A model generated the notes under the pieces. The model was given only the letters and a program-made list of their open reading frames with translations, was not told the origin of the DNA and did no database searches. The position numbers and the translations under genes are program-made. DNA of 64,000 bases from Enterobacter cloacae complex sp. ECNIH7 (GTDB lineage: Bacteria; Pseudomonadota; Gammaproteobacteria; Enterobacterales; Enterobacteriaceae): NCBI RefSeq assembly GCF_002208095.1, contig NZ_CP017990.1, forward strand, positions 2,542,001-2,606,000, given 5' to 3'. Below, piece by piece: positions 29,846-40,014 of the stretch (its first letter is position 1; each line of letters begins with the position of its first letter).

Positions 29846-31189
29846 ATGACGAAAGCAGAAAAGGTCGTCTGGACCGAAGGCATGTTCCTGCGTCCACACC
29901 ATTTTCAGCGGACTGAAAGCTATCTGCTCAACCATGTTCGTGAATGGGGCGCGCTGCAGCGATCGTATCTCTGGGGCTTTCTCGACGTTGAACTGGATGA
30001 AGCGATGCTTCGTCAGGGATGCATTGCCCTGAGCTACTGCAGTGGGCTGCTGCCGGACGGCACCTTTTTCCAGGTGCGCAACGGGCGCAACGGTCCTGTA
30101 CCGCTGAAAATTCCTGACAACCTCTCCAACGAAAAGGTGGTGCTCGCACTGCCGGTTCGTCGTGGCGAGAGAGAAGAGGTGATTTTCAGCGAAGAGCCAT
30201 CCTCGCTGGCGCGCTTTATCGCGTTCGAGCAGGAGGTGGAGGACGATAACGCCATGTCGGTGGGGGATGCTACCGTCCAGTTTGGCCGCCTGCGTCTGAC
30301 CCTGATGCTGGAAAAAGACCTCACGGCGGAATGGACCGCCATCGGCGTGGCGTTTGTGACAGAGAAACGTAACGACAACCACGTGCGGCTCGACAACAGC
30401 TACATCCCGCCGATGCTCAACGCCAACAACAGCCCGCAGATCTACAGCATGATCAACGATCTGCACGGTCTGCTGGTCCAGCGCAGCCAGCAAATTGGCG
30501 GTCGTCTGCGCCAGCCTGGCCGCTTTAACACCTCCGAACTGATTGAGTTCACGCTGCTGTCGCTGGTTAACCGTCATCTGGGCGAAGTATCTCATTTAAA
30601 AACCCTCCCGCTGCTGCATCCGGAAACGCTCTGGCGCAGCTGGCTGCCGTTTGCGACCGAGCTAGCCACCTGGACGTCGCAGCGTACCGCCGAAAGCGTG
30701 CTGCCGATTTACGATCATGACGATCTGGCAAACTGCTTCAGCAAACTGATGCTGATGCTGCGTCAGGGGCTGTCGCTGGTGATGGAAGACCACGCGATTC
30801 AGCTGCCGCTGAACGAACGCTCCCATGGCCTGAACATCGCTACGGTGCCTGAAACCAGCATGGTGCGCGAGTTCGGCTTCGTGCTGGCGGTAAAAGCCAA
30901 TGTGCCAGGCGAACACCTGCAAACCCATTTCCCGGCGCAGATGAAGGTCGCGCCGGTCTCGAAAATCCGCGATCTGGTTCAGCTTCAGCTGCCGGGCATT
31001 ATGCTGCGCGCCATGCCGGTCGCGCCGCCGCAGATCCCGTGGCATGCCGGCTACAGCTACTTTGAACTGGAGAAGGGCAGCGAGCTGTGGCACGAGATGG
31101 ATAAGTCCGGCGCATTCGCCCTGCATCTTGCAGGGGAGTTCCCGGGGCTGGATATGGAGTTTTGGGCCATCCGTAGCCCGACAGAATAA
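29846..31189 (+). CDS. tssK: T6SS baseplate protein TssK
   Basis: A 447-residue TssK (ImpJ/VasE) that links the baseplate to TssL and TssM. The typical N-terminus KVVWTEGMFLRPHHFQRTESY and the C-terminal blocks (LPGIMLRAMPVAPPQIP, FELEKGSELWHEM) are present. The cytoplasmic trimer has an N-terminal shoulder related to phage receptor-binding proteins. The gene is preceded by AGGAAA and lies between tssJ and tssL, the standard order. Confidence 0.96.
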   Translation: MTKAEKVVWTEGMFLRPHHFQRTESYLLNHVREWGALQRSYLWGFLDVELDEAMLRQGCIALSYCSGLLPDGTFFQVRNGRNGPVPLKIPDNLSNEKVVLALPVRRGEREEVIFSEEPSSLARFIAFEQEVEDDNAMSVGDATVQFGRLRLTLMLEKDLTAEWTAIGVAFVTEKRNDNHVRLDNSYIPPMLNANNSPQIYSMINDLHGLLVQRSQQIGGRLRQPGRFNTSELIEFTLLSLVNRHLGEVSHLKTLPLLHPETLWRSWLPFATELATWTSQRTAESVLPIYDHDDLANCFSKLMLMLRQGLSLVMEDHAIQLPLNERSHGLNIATVPETSMVREFGFVLAVKANVPGEHLQTHFPAQMKVAPVSKIRDLVQLQLPGIMLRAMPVAPPQIPWHAGYSYFELEKGSELWHEMDKSGAFALHLAGEFPGLDMEFWAIRSPTE

Positions 31190-31206
31190 TAAAGCGAGCG
31201 CTTAAT

Positions 31207-32445
31207 ATGCAGGAACGACAGGACACCGGCAGTGATGCCGCGTTTACCGGGGCCAGTAGCAACAATCAGCTGGTGGCGGCCGCCAATCCGCTGCTCAACG
31301 CGATTCCGCAGATCCGTCATTCGGTCTCCCATGACGATCAGGTGGCACTACGCCAGCGCCTGATCGATGAGATTCGCCGTTTCGAAGTCCGCTGCCAGCA
31401 GGCGGGGCTGCCCTACGAAGTGATCGTCGGGGCGCGTTACTGCCTGTGTACGGCGCTCGATGAGGCCGCCGCGCTCACCCCCTGGGGCAGCAGCGGCGTC
31501 TGGTCAAGCAACGGTCTGCTGGTGACCTTCCATAACGAAACCTGGGGCGGTGAGAAGTTCTTCCAGCTGCTGGCGCGCCTGTCGCAGAACCCGCGCGAGC
31601 ATATTCTGCTGCTGGAGATGATCAACTACTGCCTGCTGCTGGGCTTCGAAGGACGCTATCGGGTACTGGATAATGGCCGCACGCAGCTTGAAACCATCAA
31701 GCAGCGGCTGTGGCAGATGATCCGCGGCGTGCGCGGCAGCTATCCGCCGCCGCTTTCTCCCCATCCGGAAGATCGTCCGGTGCTGCGCAAGCTCTGGCGG
31801 CCGATGGTTCCCCTGTGGGCCTGTGTGGCGCTGGCCGGGTTTATCGCCTGTCTGTTTTATATCGTGCTTAACTGGCGCCTTGGCGATAACACCAACCCGG
31901 TGCTGGCGAAGATTTACCAGTCCCAGCTGCCGGAAACCACTATTCAGCAGCAGGCCCGTCAGCTACCAGCGGTGCTGAACCTGCGCGGCTTCCTGAAGCC
32001 TGAAATCGAGGCTGGCCTGGTCGCGGTGAAAGACGAAGCGGATCGCAGCGTCGTTATCCTGAAGGGCGACGGGCTGTTTGCCTCTGCCTCTACCGTCGTG
32101 CGTGACCGCTATGAACCGGTCATCAACCGCATTGCGCAGGCGATGAATAACGTCAGCGGCAAAATTCTGGTGGTGGGCTACAGCGACAACGTGCCGATCC
32201 GCAGCGCGCGCTTTGCCTCGAACTATGAACTCTCTCTGGAACGCGCCCGCTCGGTACAGAAAATGCTGCAGGGAAGCCTCTCTCAGCCTGGCCGCGTGAA
32301 AGCTGAAGGGCGGGGCGAGATTAACCCGGTGGCGCCGAACACGACGCCTGAAAACCGCGCCCGTAACCGCCGTGTGGAAATTACTCTGCTGGTGTCGCCT
32401 GAAAACACTCAGGCCGAGCTGAACGGATTGCCGCAAGGAAACTAA
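31207..32445 (+). CDS. tssL: T6SS inner-membrane protein TssL with OmpA-like domain
   Basis: A 412-residue TssL of the extended type. The N-terminal DotU/IcmH cytoplasmic domain (about 40-185) includes YCLCTALDEAAALTPWG and NYCLLLGFEGRYR. A single membrane segment lies near 198-223 (LWACVALAGFIACLFYIVL). The C-terminal periplasmic OmpA/MotB peptidoglycan-binding domain (about 285-400) carries GYSDNVPIRSARFASNYELS. The murein-binding domain is thus fused in and no separate TagL is needed. It forms the inner-membrane complex with TssM, encoded two bases downstream. Confidence 0.95.
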   Translation: MQERQDTGSDAAFTGASSNNQLVAAANPLLNAIPQIRHSVSHDDQVALRQRLIDEIRRFEVRCQQAGLPYEVIVGARYCLCTALDEAAALTPWGSSGVWSSNGLLVTFHNETWGGEKFFQLLARLSQNPREHILLLEMINYCLLLGFEGRYRVLDNGRTQLETIKQRLWQMIRGVRGSYPPPLSPHPEDRPVLRKLWRPMVPLWACVALAGFIACLFYIVLNWRLGDNTNPVLAKIYQSQLPETTIQQQARQLPAVLNLRGFLKPEIEAGLVAVKDEADRSVVILKGDGLFASASTVVRDRYEPVINRIAQAMNNVSGKILVVGYSDNVPIRSARFASNYELSLERARSVQKMLQGSLSQPGRVKAEGRGEINPVAPNTTPENRARNRRVEITLLVSPENTQAELNGLPQGN

Positions 32446-32447
32446 GG

Positions 32448-35400
32448 ATGCTGACTACACTTCTTTCCATCTTGACCAACCGCATTCTGTGGAGCTTCCT
32501 CGGCGTAACGGCGCTTGCGGCGGTGATCTGGATGATTGGTCCCCTGTTGTCCATCGTGGACACCCGACCGCTTGAGTCTGAACAGAACCGCATTATCAGC
32601 ATCGCCGTGGTCTATCTGCTCTGGGCGCAGGGACACATTCTGCCGCGCCTGTACAATGCCTGGCTTAACCGCAAGCTGATGGACAAGCTCAAGGAGAACA
32701 CCGCCAGCCCGGAAGCGGCGGACCCGCAGAAGCGGCTGAACAGCGAGGAGCAGATCCTCGCCAGCCGCTTTGATGAAGCCGCGCAGATGCTGAAAAAAGC
32801 GCACTTCAGCAAAGCGGGCCAGGGCGCCCAGTGGACGCAGCGCTTCAGCACGCAATATCTCTATCAGCTGCCGTGGTACGTCATTATCGGCGCGCCGGGC
32901 TCCGGTAAAACCACGGCGCTGGTTAACTCCGGGCTACAGTTCCCGCTGGCCGATCGCTTCGGTAAGACCGCGCTGCGGGGCATTGGCGGCACGCGTAACT
33001 GCGACTGGTGGTTTACCAATGAGGCGGTGCTGCTGGACACGGCGGGCCGCTATACCACCCAGGAGAGCGAGCAGGTACAGGACGCCGGCGAATGGCTGGA
33101 GTTCATCAACCTGTTGCGTAAGTATCGCCGCCGCCAGCCGATCAACGGCGTCATCATCACCATCAGCATTTCTGACCTGCTCACCCAGTCCGCCGAGGCG
33201 TCCCGTCAGCAGGCGGTGAACCTGCGCCAGCGTCTGTCCGAGCTGCATGAACAGCTGGGTATTCGCTTCCCTGTCTACGTGATGGTGACCAAGGCCGACC
33301 TGCTTAAAGGCTTCCGCGCCTGGTTTGCCGACTACGACAAAGCGCAGCGCGACCAGATCTGGGGCTTTACCCTGCCGTGGGAGCAAACCAAACACGCCGA
33401 TTACGACCTGATGGGCAACTTCCAGCAGGAGTTTTCTCTGCTGCAGCAGCGCCTCGATGCCGGGCTGCCGGAAACCATGCTGAAAGAGCACGACGCGAAA
33501 ACCCGCGCCGAAGCGTATCTCTTCCCGCAGGAGTTCGCCGCGCTGCGTCCGCTACTGGCGGACTACCTGAGCACGGTCTTCGCCCGCTCCAACTTCGAAA
33601 CCGAGTTCTCTCCGCGCGGGATCTACTTCGCCAGCGGGACTCAGGAAGGCATGCCGTTCGACCGCGTGATGGGCGAACTGAACCGCGCGCTGTCGCTGCC
33701 GGAAGGGGGAGAGGCGGATAACTGGGATTCGGTCAGCAAAGAAGCGCCGATCCCGGGGGCAAAAGGTCAGAGTTTCTTCATTAAGAACCTCCTGCAAAAC
33801 GTCATCTTCCAGGAAGCCGGGATCGCGGGCGAAAACCGCTGGTGGGAGCTGCGCAACCGGGCGGTGATCTGGTCCGGCTACGCGGCGCTGCTGGCCCTGC
33901 TGGTGATCCTCGGCGGTCTGTGGCTGACCAGCTATGCCAAAAACAAGGCCTATCTGGAAGAGGTGGATGCGAAGGTGCCGCTGCTGGACCAGCAGAGCAA
34001 GGCGTTGCAGAACCAGACCCAGCGTGACCTGTTCGATCTGCTGCCGCTGCTGAACGGTCTGGTGGATCTGCCGAAAAGCGACGCGTTTGATGTGAACGAT
34101 CCGCCCGTATCCCGCCGTATGGGGCTCTACCGCGGAGATGACGTCAGCGATGCCTCGCAGTCGCTGTACCAGAAAGCGCTGGATCAGATGCTGTTGCCTG
34201 CCGTTGCCATGCACATCACCACCTGGCTGCGCAACGACAACGGTAGCGACGTGGAATACAGCTATGAAGCGCTGAAAGCCTATCAGATGCTGTATCAGCC
34301 GAAGCACTACGACGGCAAATTCCTGCATTCGTGGGTGATGCTCAACCTGCAGCGGAATCTGCCGCAGAACGTCACGAAGGCGCAGCTGCAGCAGCTTGAA
34401 TGGCACCTGACGCAGCTGCTGGAGCCGAAAATTCAGGCCTCGCCGTACGCGCAGGACGAATCGCTGGTTGCCCGCGAAAGGGCGATGATCGGCCAGCAGC
34501 CGCTCTCCACGCGGGTGTACGGTCGTCTCAAGCGCCTGCTGGAGCATGATGAAAACCTGAAGCCGGTTTCCCTTTCCGACCTGGGCGGGCCGCAGAGCGA
34601 GCTGGTATTTTCCCGCAAAAGCGGCAAGCCGGTCAGCGAAGGCGTACCGGGGCTCTATACGCCGGACGGCTACTGGAAAAGTTTTAACGGCCAGATTGAC
34701 AGCGTAACCACCGCTCTGCACGAGGACGACGCCTGGGTGCTGGGGGCCGCGACGGCGCAGGAGGATAAACAGCAGATCGATAACGCCGTGCGCCAGCTCT
34801 ACATGCGCGATTTTATCGCGAACTGGGATCGCTTCCTCGCCGACATTCAGCTCAATAACAGCGCCGATCTCTCCCAGCGCATCAACACCGCGCGCCTGCT
34901 CTCCGGCGCAAACTCGCCGCTGCGCCGCCTGGTGCAGAACCTGAGCCAGGTCCTGACGCTGTCGCGTAATGCGCCAGCGCCGGAAGATGCGGATAAAGCG
35001 CAGGCGCAGAGCAACCGCGCCACCCGCACGCTGGAAGCGCTGTTCAGCAACAATGACGCTGCGCCGACCCAGGCCGCCGTGGTCACCCAGGCGCCGGAAC
35101 AGCTGGTCACCGACCACTACGCGCCGATGATTGAGCTGGCGCAGCCGCTGGAGAAGGGCGGGAAGACCATCGTGTTTGATGATTTTCTCAAGCAGGTGGA
35201 TGAACTCTATCGCTACCTGACCGCGGTTCAGGACGCGGCCAACAGCGGCATGCCGGCACCGGGCGGAGAGGCGATCAGCCGCCTGCAGGCCAGCGCCGGT
35301 CGCCTGCCGGGCGGGCTACAAACTATGTTCAGCAATATGGCGGTGGGCGCCAGCAGCGATACCCAGCGCCGCGACCTCGAAAACGTGCGGAAGCGTATTA

Positions 35401-36068
35401 ACGTTGAGGTGGGAGGATTCTGCCGTCAGGCGATCGCCGGTCGCTACCCGCTGGTGCGCAGCGCCAGCACCGAGGTCACCCCTGACGATCTCGCGCGCAT
35501 GTTTGCGCCGGGAACCGGGCTGATGGACGCTTTCTTCCGCGACAATCTGACCAATAAAGTGGATACCACGCAGGCAAACTGGCGCTTTATGCCGGGCATC
35601 GACGGTAAAACGCTGCCGGGAAGTGAAGGGCTGCTGAGACCGTTCCAGCAGGCCCAGTCGATTCGCGACGCTTTCTTTGCTAATGGCGCCACGACGCCGT
35701 CCTTCAAGGTGACGGTTCGCACCGTGCGAATGGATAACTCCATTCTGAACCTGACGCTGGACGTCGACGGCCAGCTGCTGCGCTACAGCCACGGCCCGCA
35801 GGCCGTGCAGATCATGAACTGGCCGGGGCCGGGCGGCACCAACCAGGTACGCATGCAGCTGGGGCTGGCGAACGGCAGCACGGCGACGCTGGTCACCAAC
35901 GGCGCCTGGGCGCTCAACCGCTTCTTTGATAAAGCGAGCACCAGCCCGGGCGCGGGTAGCCTGAGCCGTCAGGCCACCTTCAACGTCGACGGACATCAGG
36001 TCACGCTGGAGTTTGCGCCTAACAGCATTCGTAACCCGTTCCAGCTTCCCCGTTTCTCATGCCCATAA
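32448..36068 (+). CDS. tssM: T6SS membrane-complex protein TssM (IcmF)
   Basis: A 1206-residue IcmF-family protein, the central inner-membrane spanner of the trans-envelope complex. Two N-terminal membrane helices (about 10-65) precede a cytoplasmic NTPase-like domain with Walker A GAPGSGKTT at 148-156 and DTAGRYTTQ downstream. A third helix (about 470-490) leads to the long periplasmic part that contacts TssJ. The C-terminus has the ImcF-C/DUF2169-type beta domain. AAGGAAACTAAGG precedes the ATG. It lies in tight tandem with tssL and tagF. Confidence 0.96.
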   Translation: MLTTLLSILTNRILWSFLGVTALAAVIWMIGPLLSIVDTRPLESEQNRIISIAVVYLLWAQGHILPRLYNAWLNRKLMDKLKENTASPEAADPQKRLNSEEQILASRFDEAAQMLKKAHFSKAGQGAQWTQRFSTQYLYQLPWYVIIGAPGSGKTTALVNSGLQFPLADRFGKTALRGIGGTRNCDWWFTNEAVLLDTAGRYTTQESEQVQDAGEWLEFINLLRKYRRRQPINGVIITISISDLLTQSAEASRQQAVNLRQRLSELHEQLGIRFPVYVMVTKADLLKGFRAWFADYDKAQRDQIWGFTLPWEQTKHADYDLMGNFQQEFSLLQQRLDAGLPETMLKEHDAKTRAEAYLFPQEFAALRPLLADYLSTVFARSNFETEFSPRGIYFASGTQEGMPFDRVMGELNRALSLPEGGEADNWDSVSKEAPIPGAKGQSFFIKNLLQNVIFQEAGIAGENRWWELRNRAVIWSGYAALLALLVILGGLWLTSYAKNKAYLEEVDAKVPLLDQQSKALQNQTQRDLFDLLPLLNGLVDLPKSDAFDVNDPPVSRRMGLYRGDDVSDASQSLYQKALDQMLLPAVAMHITTWLRNDNGSDVEYSYEALKAYQMLYQPKHYDGKFLHSWVMLNLQRNLPQNVTKAQLQQLEWHLTQLLEPKIQASPYAQDESLVARERAMIGQQPLSTRVYGRLKRLLEHDENLKPVSLSDLGGPQSELVFSRKSGKPVSEGVPGLYTPDGYWKSFNGQIDSVTTALHEDDAWVLGAATAQEDKQQIDNAVRQLYMRDFIANWDRFLADIQLNNSADLSQRINTARLLSGANSPLRRLVQNLSQVLTLSRNAPAPEDADKAQAQSNRATRTLEALFSNNDAAPTQAAVVTQAPEQLVTDHYAPMIELAQPLEKGGKTIVFDDFLKQVDELYRYLTAVQDAANSGMPAPGGEAISRLQASAGRLPGGLQTMFSNMAVGASSDTQRRDLENVRKRINVEVGGFCRQAIAGRYPLVRSASTEVTPDDLARMFAPGTGLMDAFFRDNLTNKVDTTQANWRFMPGIDGKTLPGSEGLLRPFQQAQSIRDAFFANGATTPSFKVTVRTVRMDNSILNLTLDVDGQLLRYSHGPQAVQIMNWPGPGGTNQVRMQLGLANGSTATLVTNGAWALNRFFDKASTSPGAGSLSRQATFNVDGHQVTLEFAPNSIRNPFQLPRFSCP

Positions 36069-36084
36069 CCGCAAGGACAGCCGT

Positions 36085-36801
36085 ATGACGAATACCCCTG
36101 CGATGAACCGCTACAGCTGGTATGGCAAGTTACCCAGCGCCGGAGATTTTTTGCAGCGTCGCTTTCCTGACACTTTACAGCGCCAGTGGTCACACTGGTT
36201 CCAGGTCGGTCTGCTGGCCTGGCAGCAGGAAGAGCAGCGCAGCGGCGAGCGCCAGTTTCACAAAGCGCCAGTCTGGAATTTTGTGGTACCGCCCATGCTG
36301 GGCAGCCAGATGATCCAGATGGGCTGCCTGCTGCCGGGCCGCGACAGCGTTGGCCGCCAGTACCCGGTTTGCCTTCAGCTGAGCTTCGCCCCGTCAGAGT
36401 GGTCGACCAGCCTGCTCAGCCAGGCCGAAAGCTGGTACCAGCAGATTGGGCGCCTGGGGCTGCACGCGGTGCGCAACAGTTTTTCCGCCTCGCAGCTGGA
36501 TGAGATGCTGATGACCATCCCGGCGCCGCAGCCCGTCGAGCCGCAAAAGCGTTCCGACATCCTTGATGTGATTGGCTATGACGAGGACGGCCAGAGCACG
36601 CTGGGCTGGCCTCAGGCGGCTGAGTGTTTTGATCCGCTGCGCCAGACCAGCTACTGGTGGACCAACCGCTGCGACGGCTACCCGCTGTACACCCACGTGC
36701 ACAGCGGTAACTTTACCGGGCAGCTTTTCACCCTGCTGTTCGACCCGGCAGGGGGCGCCCGTCCGGGGCGTCACGGTCTTTATCCGCCCATGTTTGAATA
36801 A
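36085..36801 (+). CDS. tagF: T6SS-associated protein TagF
   Basis: A 238-residue TagF/ImpM (DUF2094) protein, recognised by RYSWYGKLPSAGDFLQRRFP, LLPGRDSVGRQYPVCLQLSF and SYWWTNRCDG. In Pseudomonas, TagF is a post-translational brake on T6SS firing that acts through Fha and is antagonised by the PpkA pathway. PppA, TagH and a PpkA-like kinase are all encoded downstream, so the whole module is present. The ATG at 36085 has AAGGA seven to eight bases upstream; an in-frame earlier start lies inside tssM and is unsupported. Confidence 0.92.
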   Translation: MTNTPAMNRYSWYGKLPSAGDFLQRRFPDTLQRQWSHWFQVGLLAWQQEEQRSGERQFHKAPVWNFVVPPMLGSQMIQMGCLLPGRDSVGRQYPVCLQLSFAPSEWSTSLLSQAESWYQQIGRLGLHAVRNSFSASQLDEMLMTIPAPQPVEPQKRSDILDVIGYDEDGQSTLGWPQAAECFDPLRQTSYWWTNRCDGYPLYTHVHSGNFTGQLFTLLFDPAGGARPGRHGLYPPMFE

Positions 36802-36812
36802 GCAGGGATCTC

Positions 36813-37829
36813 ATGAATATCGAAGAATTTCTCGCGCCAATAAGCCCCGAAAAACCCTGCGGCGAAAACCTGGAGTACGACGCCGACTTCCAGATCATGA
36901 ATCAGGCAAGTCTTGGGAAAGCGGAACAGCAGTTTGGCGACACCATTATCCCGGCAGAGCCCGCTGACTGGAACACGGTGGAAAAATACGCCACCAGCCT
37001 GCTGACCCGCACCAAAGATCTTCGCGTACTGCTGGCGTTAACCCATGCCTGGACGCGCCGCCGCGGGCTTGCGGGCTACGCGGACGGATTATTGCTGGTG
37101 CAGGAGGCGATCGCCCGTTACTGGGAGACGCTCTATCCGCTGCTGGAAGAGTATGGCGAAACCGATCCGTTCTATCGCATTAACGCCCTGGCAGGGTTGA
37201 GCGATAAATCCGACCTCACCGTCGCCGTGCGAAACGCCTCGCTTCTGCGTTCAAACGGCGATGAAATTTCGCTCCGGGATGCCCAGGCCCTGCTGGACGG
37301 CAGCAAGACGGAATGTCCGGACTATCCCGGCGGCCGTCCACGGCTGATTGACGAGCTGGCCCGCGGCGACCAGCCCGGCACCGCCGCGGTTATCGTCATT
37401 AACGAACGTCTGATGGCGATTCGCGAGCTTCTCACCGGGCATCTCGGTGAAAGCGGCGTGCCCGAGATGGAACAGCTGCTGAAAACCGTCGGACTGGTCG
37501 CCAGCGCGTGTCAGGTAACCGACATCAGCAAGCTGCTGCCGAACCGCGAGGCGCAGGCAGAACCCCAGGCCGAGCAGCAGTCGGCGGCAGCGCAGCCCGT
37601 TCAGCCGGTCACCGACTGGCGCAGCGTGCAGGTCACCAGCCGCGCCGACGCGCAGCTGATGCTGGAAAAAGCGAAGCAGTATTTTGCGCAGTACGAACCG
37701 AGCCACCCCGCACCGCTGATGATTGAACGGGTGCAGCGGCTGTCAGAACTTAACTTTATGGACATTATTCGCGACCTGGCGCCAGACGGCGTTAACCAAC
37801 TTGAAAACATCTTTGGGCGCCGCGAATAA
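36813..37829 (+). CDS. tssA: T6SS protein TssA
   Basis: A 338-residue TssA with the ImpA N-terminal domain (about 5-125; IEEFLAPISPEKPCGENLEYDA-type opening and YWETLYPLLEE). A variable Gln/Ala-rich linker (about 250-270) precedes a C-terminal ring-forming domain (RADAQLMLEKAKQYFAQYEPSHPAP, LNFMDIIRDLAPDG). TssA coordinates baseplate assembly and sheath polymerisation. This is the short form without a VasJ-like membrane extension. It is flanked by tagF and tssB. Confidence 0.94.
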   Translation: MNIEEFLAPISPEKPCGENLEYDADFQIMNQASLGKAEQQFGDTIIPAEPADWNTVEKYATSLLTRTKDLRVLLALTHAWTRRRGLAGYADGLLLVQEAIARYWETLYPLLEEYGETDPFYRINALAGLSDKSDLTVAVRNASLLRSNGDEISLRDAQALLDGSKTECPDYPGGRPRLIDELARGDQPGTAAVIVINERLMAIRELLTGHLGESGVPEMEQLLKTVGLVASACQVTDISKLLPNREAQAEPQAEQQSAAAQPVQPVTDWRSVQVTSRADAQLMLEKAKQYFAQYEPSHPAPLMIERVQRLSELNFMDIIRDLAPDGVNQLENIFGRRE

Positions 37830-37904
37830 CGCGTCCAGGCATTATGACGACAGGCATGGAGCCTGCCGTTTCACCTTCACCGCGCATCTTTGATGGAGAA
37901 CATC

Positions 37905-38429
37905 ATGGCAATGAGTAACAGTGGGCAGAAATTCATCGCACGTAACCGTGCCCCCCGCGTGCAGATCGAGTACGACGTAGAGATCTACGGTGCAGAACGT
38001 AAGATTCAGCTGCCGTTTGTGATGGGCGTCATGGCCGATCTGGTCGGCAAACCGGTTGAAAATCTGCCGGCCGTCGACGAGCGTAAATTCCTCGAAATCG
38101 ACATCGACAACTTTGACGAACGCATGAAGGCGCTTAAGCCGCGCGTGGCGTTCCAGGTGGATAACACCCTGACCGGCGAAGGCAAGCTCAACGTGGATCT
38201 GACCTTTGACAGCATGGACGACTTCCTGCCGGATGCGGTGGCCCGCAAGGTCGAGCCGCTGAATAAGCTGCTGGAAGCGCGTACCCAGCTCTCCAACCTG
38301 CTGACCTATATGGACGGCAAAAACGGTGCGGAAGAGCTGATCGCTAAAATTCTGCAGGATCCGACGCTGCTCAAATCCCTGAGCCAGTTGCCGAAAAATG
38401 ACGAAAGCGCGAAAGGTAGTGAGGAATAA
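37905..38429 (+). CDS. tssB: T6SS sheath small subunit TssB
   Basis: A 174-residue TssB/VipA, which pairs with TssC to build the contractile sheath. Motifs are QKFIARNRAPRVQIEYDVE, LPFVMGVMADLVG and FLEIDIDNFDERMKALKPRV. GGAG lies six bases upstream of this ATG, which decides the start over two earlier in-frame codons (37890 TTG, 37893 ATG). It is followed three bases later by tssC. Confidence 0.96.
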   Translation: MAMSNSGQKFIARNRAPRVQIEYDVEIYGAERKIQLPFVMGVMADLVGKPVENLPAVDERKFLEIDIDNFDERMKALKPRVAFQVDNTLTGEGKLNVDLTFDSMDDFLPDAVARKVEPLNKLLEARTQLSNLLTYMDGKNGAEELIAKILQDPTLLKSLSQLPKNDESAKGSEE

Positions 38430-38432
38430 TCG

Positions 38433-39932
38433 ATGAGCAACCAGACTCAACAACACGAGCAGCAGGCGGGTCAGGCGTTCAGCCAGGATGAATTCAGCGC
38501 GCTGCTGAACAAAGAGTTCCGCCCAAAAACCGATCAGGCCCGTTCTGCCGTAGAAAGCGCGGTTAAAACTCTGGCGCAGCAGGCGCTGGAAAACACCGTC
38601 ACTTTCTCCAACGACACCTACCGCACCATTCAGAACCTGATCGCCGGTATTGACGAGCAGCTGTCGCAGCAGGTGAATCAGATCATTCACCACGACGAGT
38701 TTCAGAAGCTGGAGAGCGCCTGGCGCGGTCTGAGCTACCTGGTGAACAACACTGAAACTGACGAGATGCTGAAGATCCGCTTTATGAGTATCTCCAAGCA
38801 GGAGCTGGGCCGCACCCTGAAGCGCTTCAAGGGCGTGGGCTGGGACCAGAGCCCGATCTTCAAGAAAATCTACGAGCAGGAGTACGGTCAGTTCGGCGGC
38901 GAGCCGTTTGGCTGCATCGTCGGCGACTACTACTTCGACCACAGCCCGCAGGACGTTGAGCTGCTGGGTGAAATGGCGCGCATCGGCTCTGCGGCGCACT
39001 GTCCGTTTATCACCGGTACCGCACCGGGCGTGATGCAGATGGAGTCCTGGCAGGAGCTGGCTAACCCGCGCGACCTGACCAAGATCTTCCAGAACACCGA
39101 ATACGCCGCCTGGCGTTCGCTGCGTGAATCCGAAGATGCCCGCTATCTGGGCCTGGTGATGCCGCGCTTCCTGTCGCGCCTGCCGTACGGCATTCGCACC
39201 AACCCGGTCGACAGCTTTGACTTTGAAGAGCAGACCGACGGCGCGAACCACAACAGCTACTCCTGGGCGAACGCCGCCTATGCGATGGCTGCCAACATCA
39301 ACCGCTCTTTCAAAGAGTACGGCTGGTGCACCTCGATTCGCGGCGTGGAGTCCGGCGGGGCGGTGGAAAACCTGCCGTGCCACACCTTCCCGAGCGATGA
39401 CGGCGGCGTGGACATGAAGTGCCCGACCGAGATCGCCATCAGCGATCGTCGTGAAGCCGAGCTGGCGAAAAACGGCTTTATGCCGCTGGTTCACCGCAAA
39501 AACTCCGACTTTGCCGCCTTCATCGGCGCGCAGTCGCTGCAGAAGCCGGCCGAGTACCACGACCCGGATGCCACCGCCAACGCGCGTCTGGCCTCTCGTC
39601 TGCCGTACCTGTTCGCCTGCTGCCGCTTTGCCCACTACCTAAAGTGCATCGTGCGCGACAAAATCGGCTCCTTCCGCGAGCGCGAAGAGATGGAGCGCTG
39701 GCTGAACGACTGGGTCATGAACTACGTCGACGGTGACCCGGCGAACTCCTCTCAGGAGACCAAGTCCCGTAAACCGCTGGCCGCTGCAGAAGTGCAGGTG
39801 CAGGAGATTGAAGATAACCCGGGCTACTACGCCGCGAAGTTCTTCCTGCGTCCTCACTACCAGCTGGAAGGTCTGACCGTTTCCCTGCGTCTGGTTTCTA
39901 AACTGCCGTCGCTGAAGACGAAAGACGCGTGA
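38433..39932 (+). CDS. tssC: T6SS sheath large subunit TssC
   Basis: A 499-residue TssC/VipB, the main sheath protein. Diagnostic blocks include LVNNTETDEMLKIRFMSISK, GCIVGDYYFDHSPQDVELL, LGLVMPRFLSRLPYG and the C-terminal YAAKFFLRPHYQLEGLTVSL. It forms the tubular sheath around Hcp with TssB, and ClpV disassembles it after contraction. A dispersed palindromic repeat starts 16 bases after the stop. Confidence 0.97.
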   Translation: MSNQTQQHEQQAGQAFSQDEFSALLNKEFRPKTDQARSAVESAVKTLAQQALENTVTFSNDTYRTIQNLIAGIDEQLSQQVNQIIHHDEFQKLESAWRGLSYLVNNTETDEMLKIRFMSISKQELGRTLKRFKGVGWDQSPIFKKIYEQEYGQFGGEPFGCIVGDYYFDHSPQDVELLGEMARIGSAAHCPFITGTAPGVMQMESWQELANPRDLTKIFQNTEYAAWRSLRESEDARYLGLVMPRFLSRLPYGIRTNPVDSFDFEEQTDGANHNSYSWANAAYAMAANINRSFKEYGWCTSIRGVESGGAVENLPCHTFPSDDGGVDMKCPTEIAISDRREAELAKNGFMPLVHRKNSDFAAFIGAQSLQKPAEYHDPDATANARLASRLPYLFACCRFAHYLKCIVRDKIGSFREREEMERWLNDWVMNYVDGDPANSSQETKSRKPLAAAEVQVQEIEDNPGYYAAKFFLRPHYQLEGLTVSLRLVSKLPSLKTKDA

Positions 39933-39947
39933 TGAAGACACGGACGC

Positions 39948-40014
39948 CCCCCCTCCCTTGAGGGAGAGGGCGGGGGTGAGGGGGAAAATACCGCTGCGGT
40001 GGTTATTCAGTTTT
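39948..40014. repeat. dispersed palindromic repeat, copy B
   Basis: CCCTCCCTTGAGGGAGAGGG, then GCGGGGGTGAGGGGGAAA and CCGCTGCGGTGGTTATTC. It matches the element at 16121-16194 over about 65 bases with scattered changes. It has lost part of the left arm of the stem. Confidence 0.75.

Noticed and set aside
33552..35117. 521-codon minus-strand open frame inside tssM
   Set aside because: Antisense shadow produced by the high-GC third-position bias of tssM; no ribosome site or family similarity.
37842..39635. 597-codon minus-strand open frame opposite tssB/tssC
   Set aside because: Antisense shadow of two unmistakable sheath genes.
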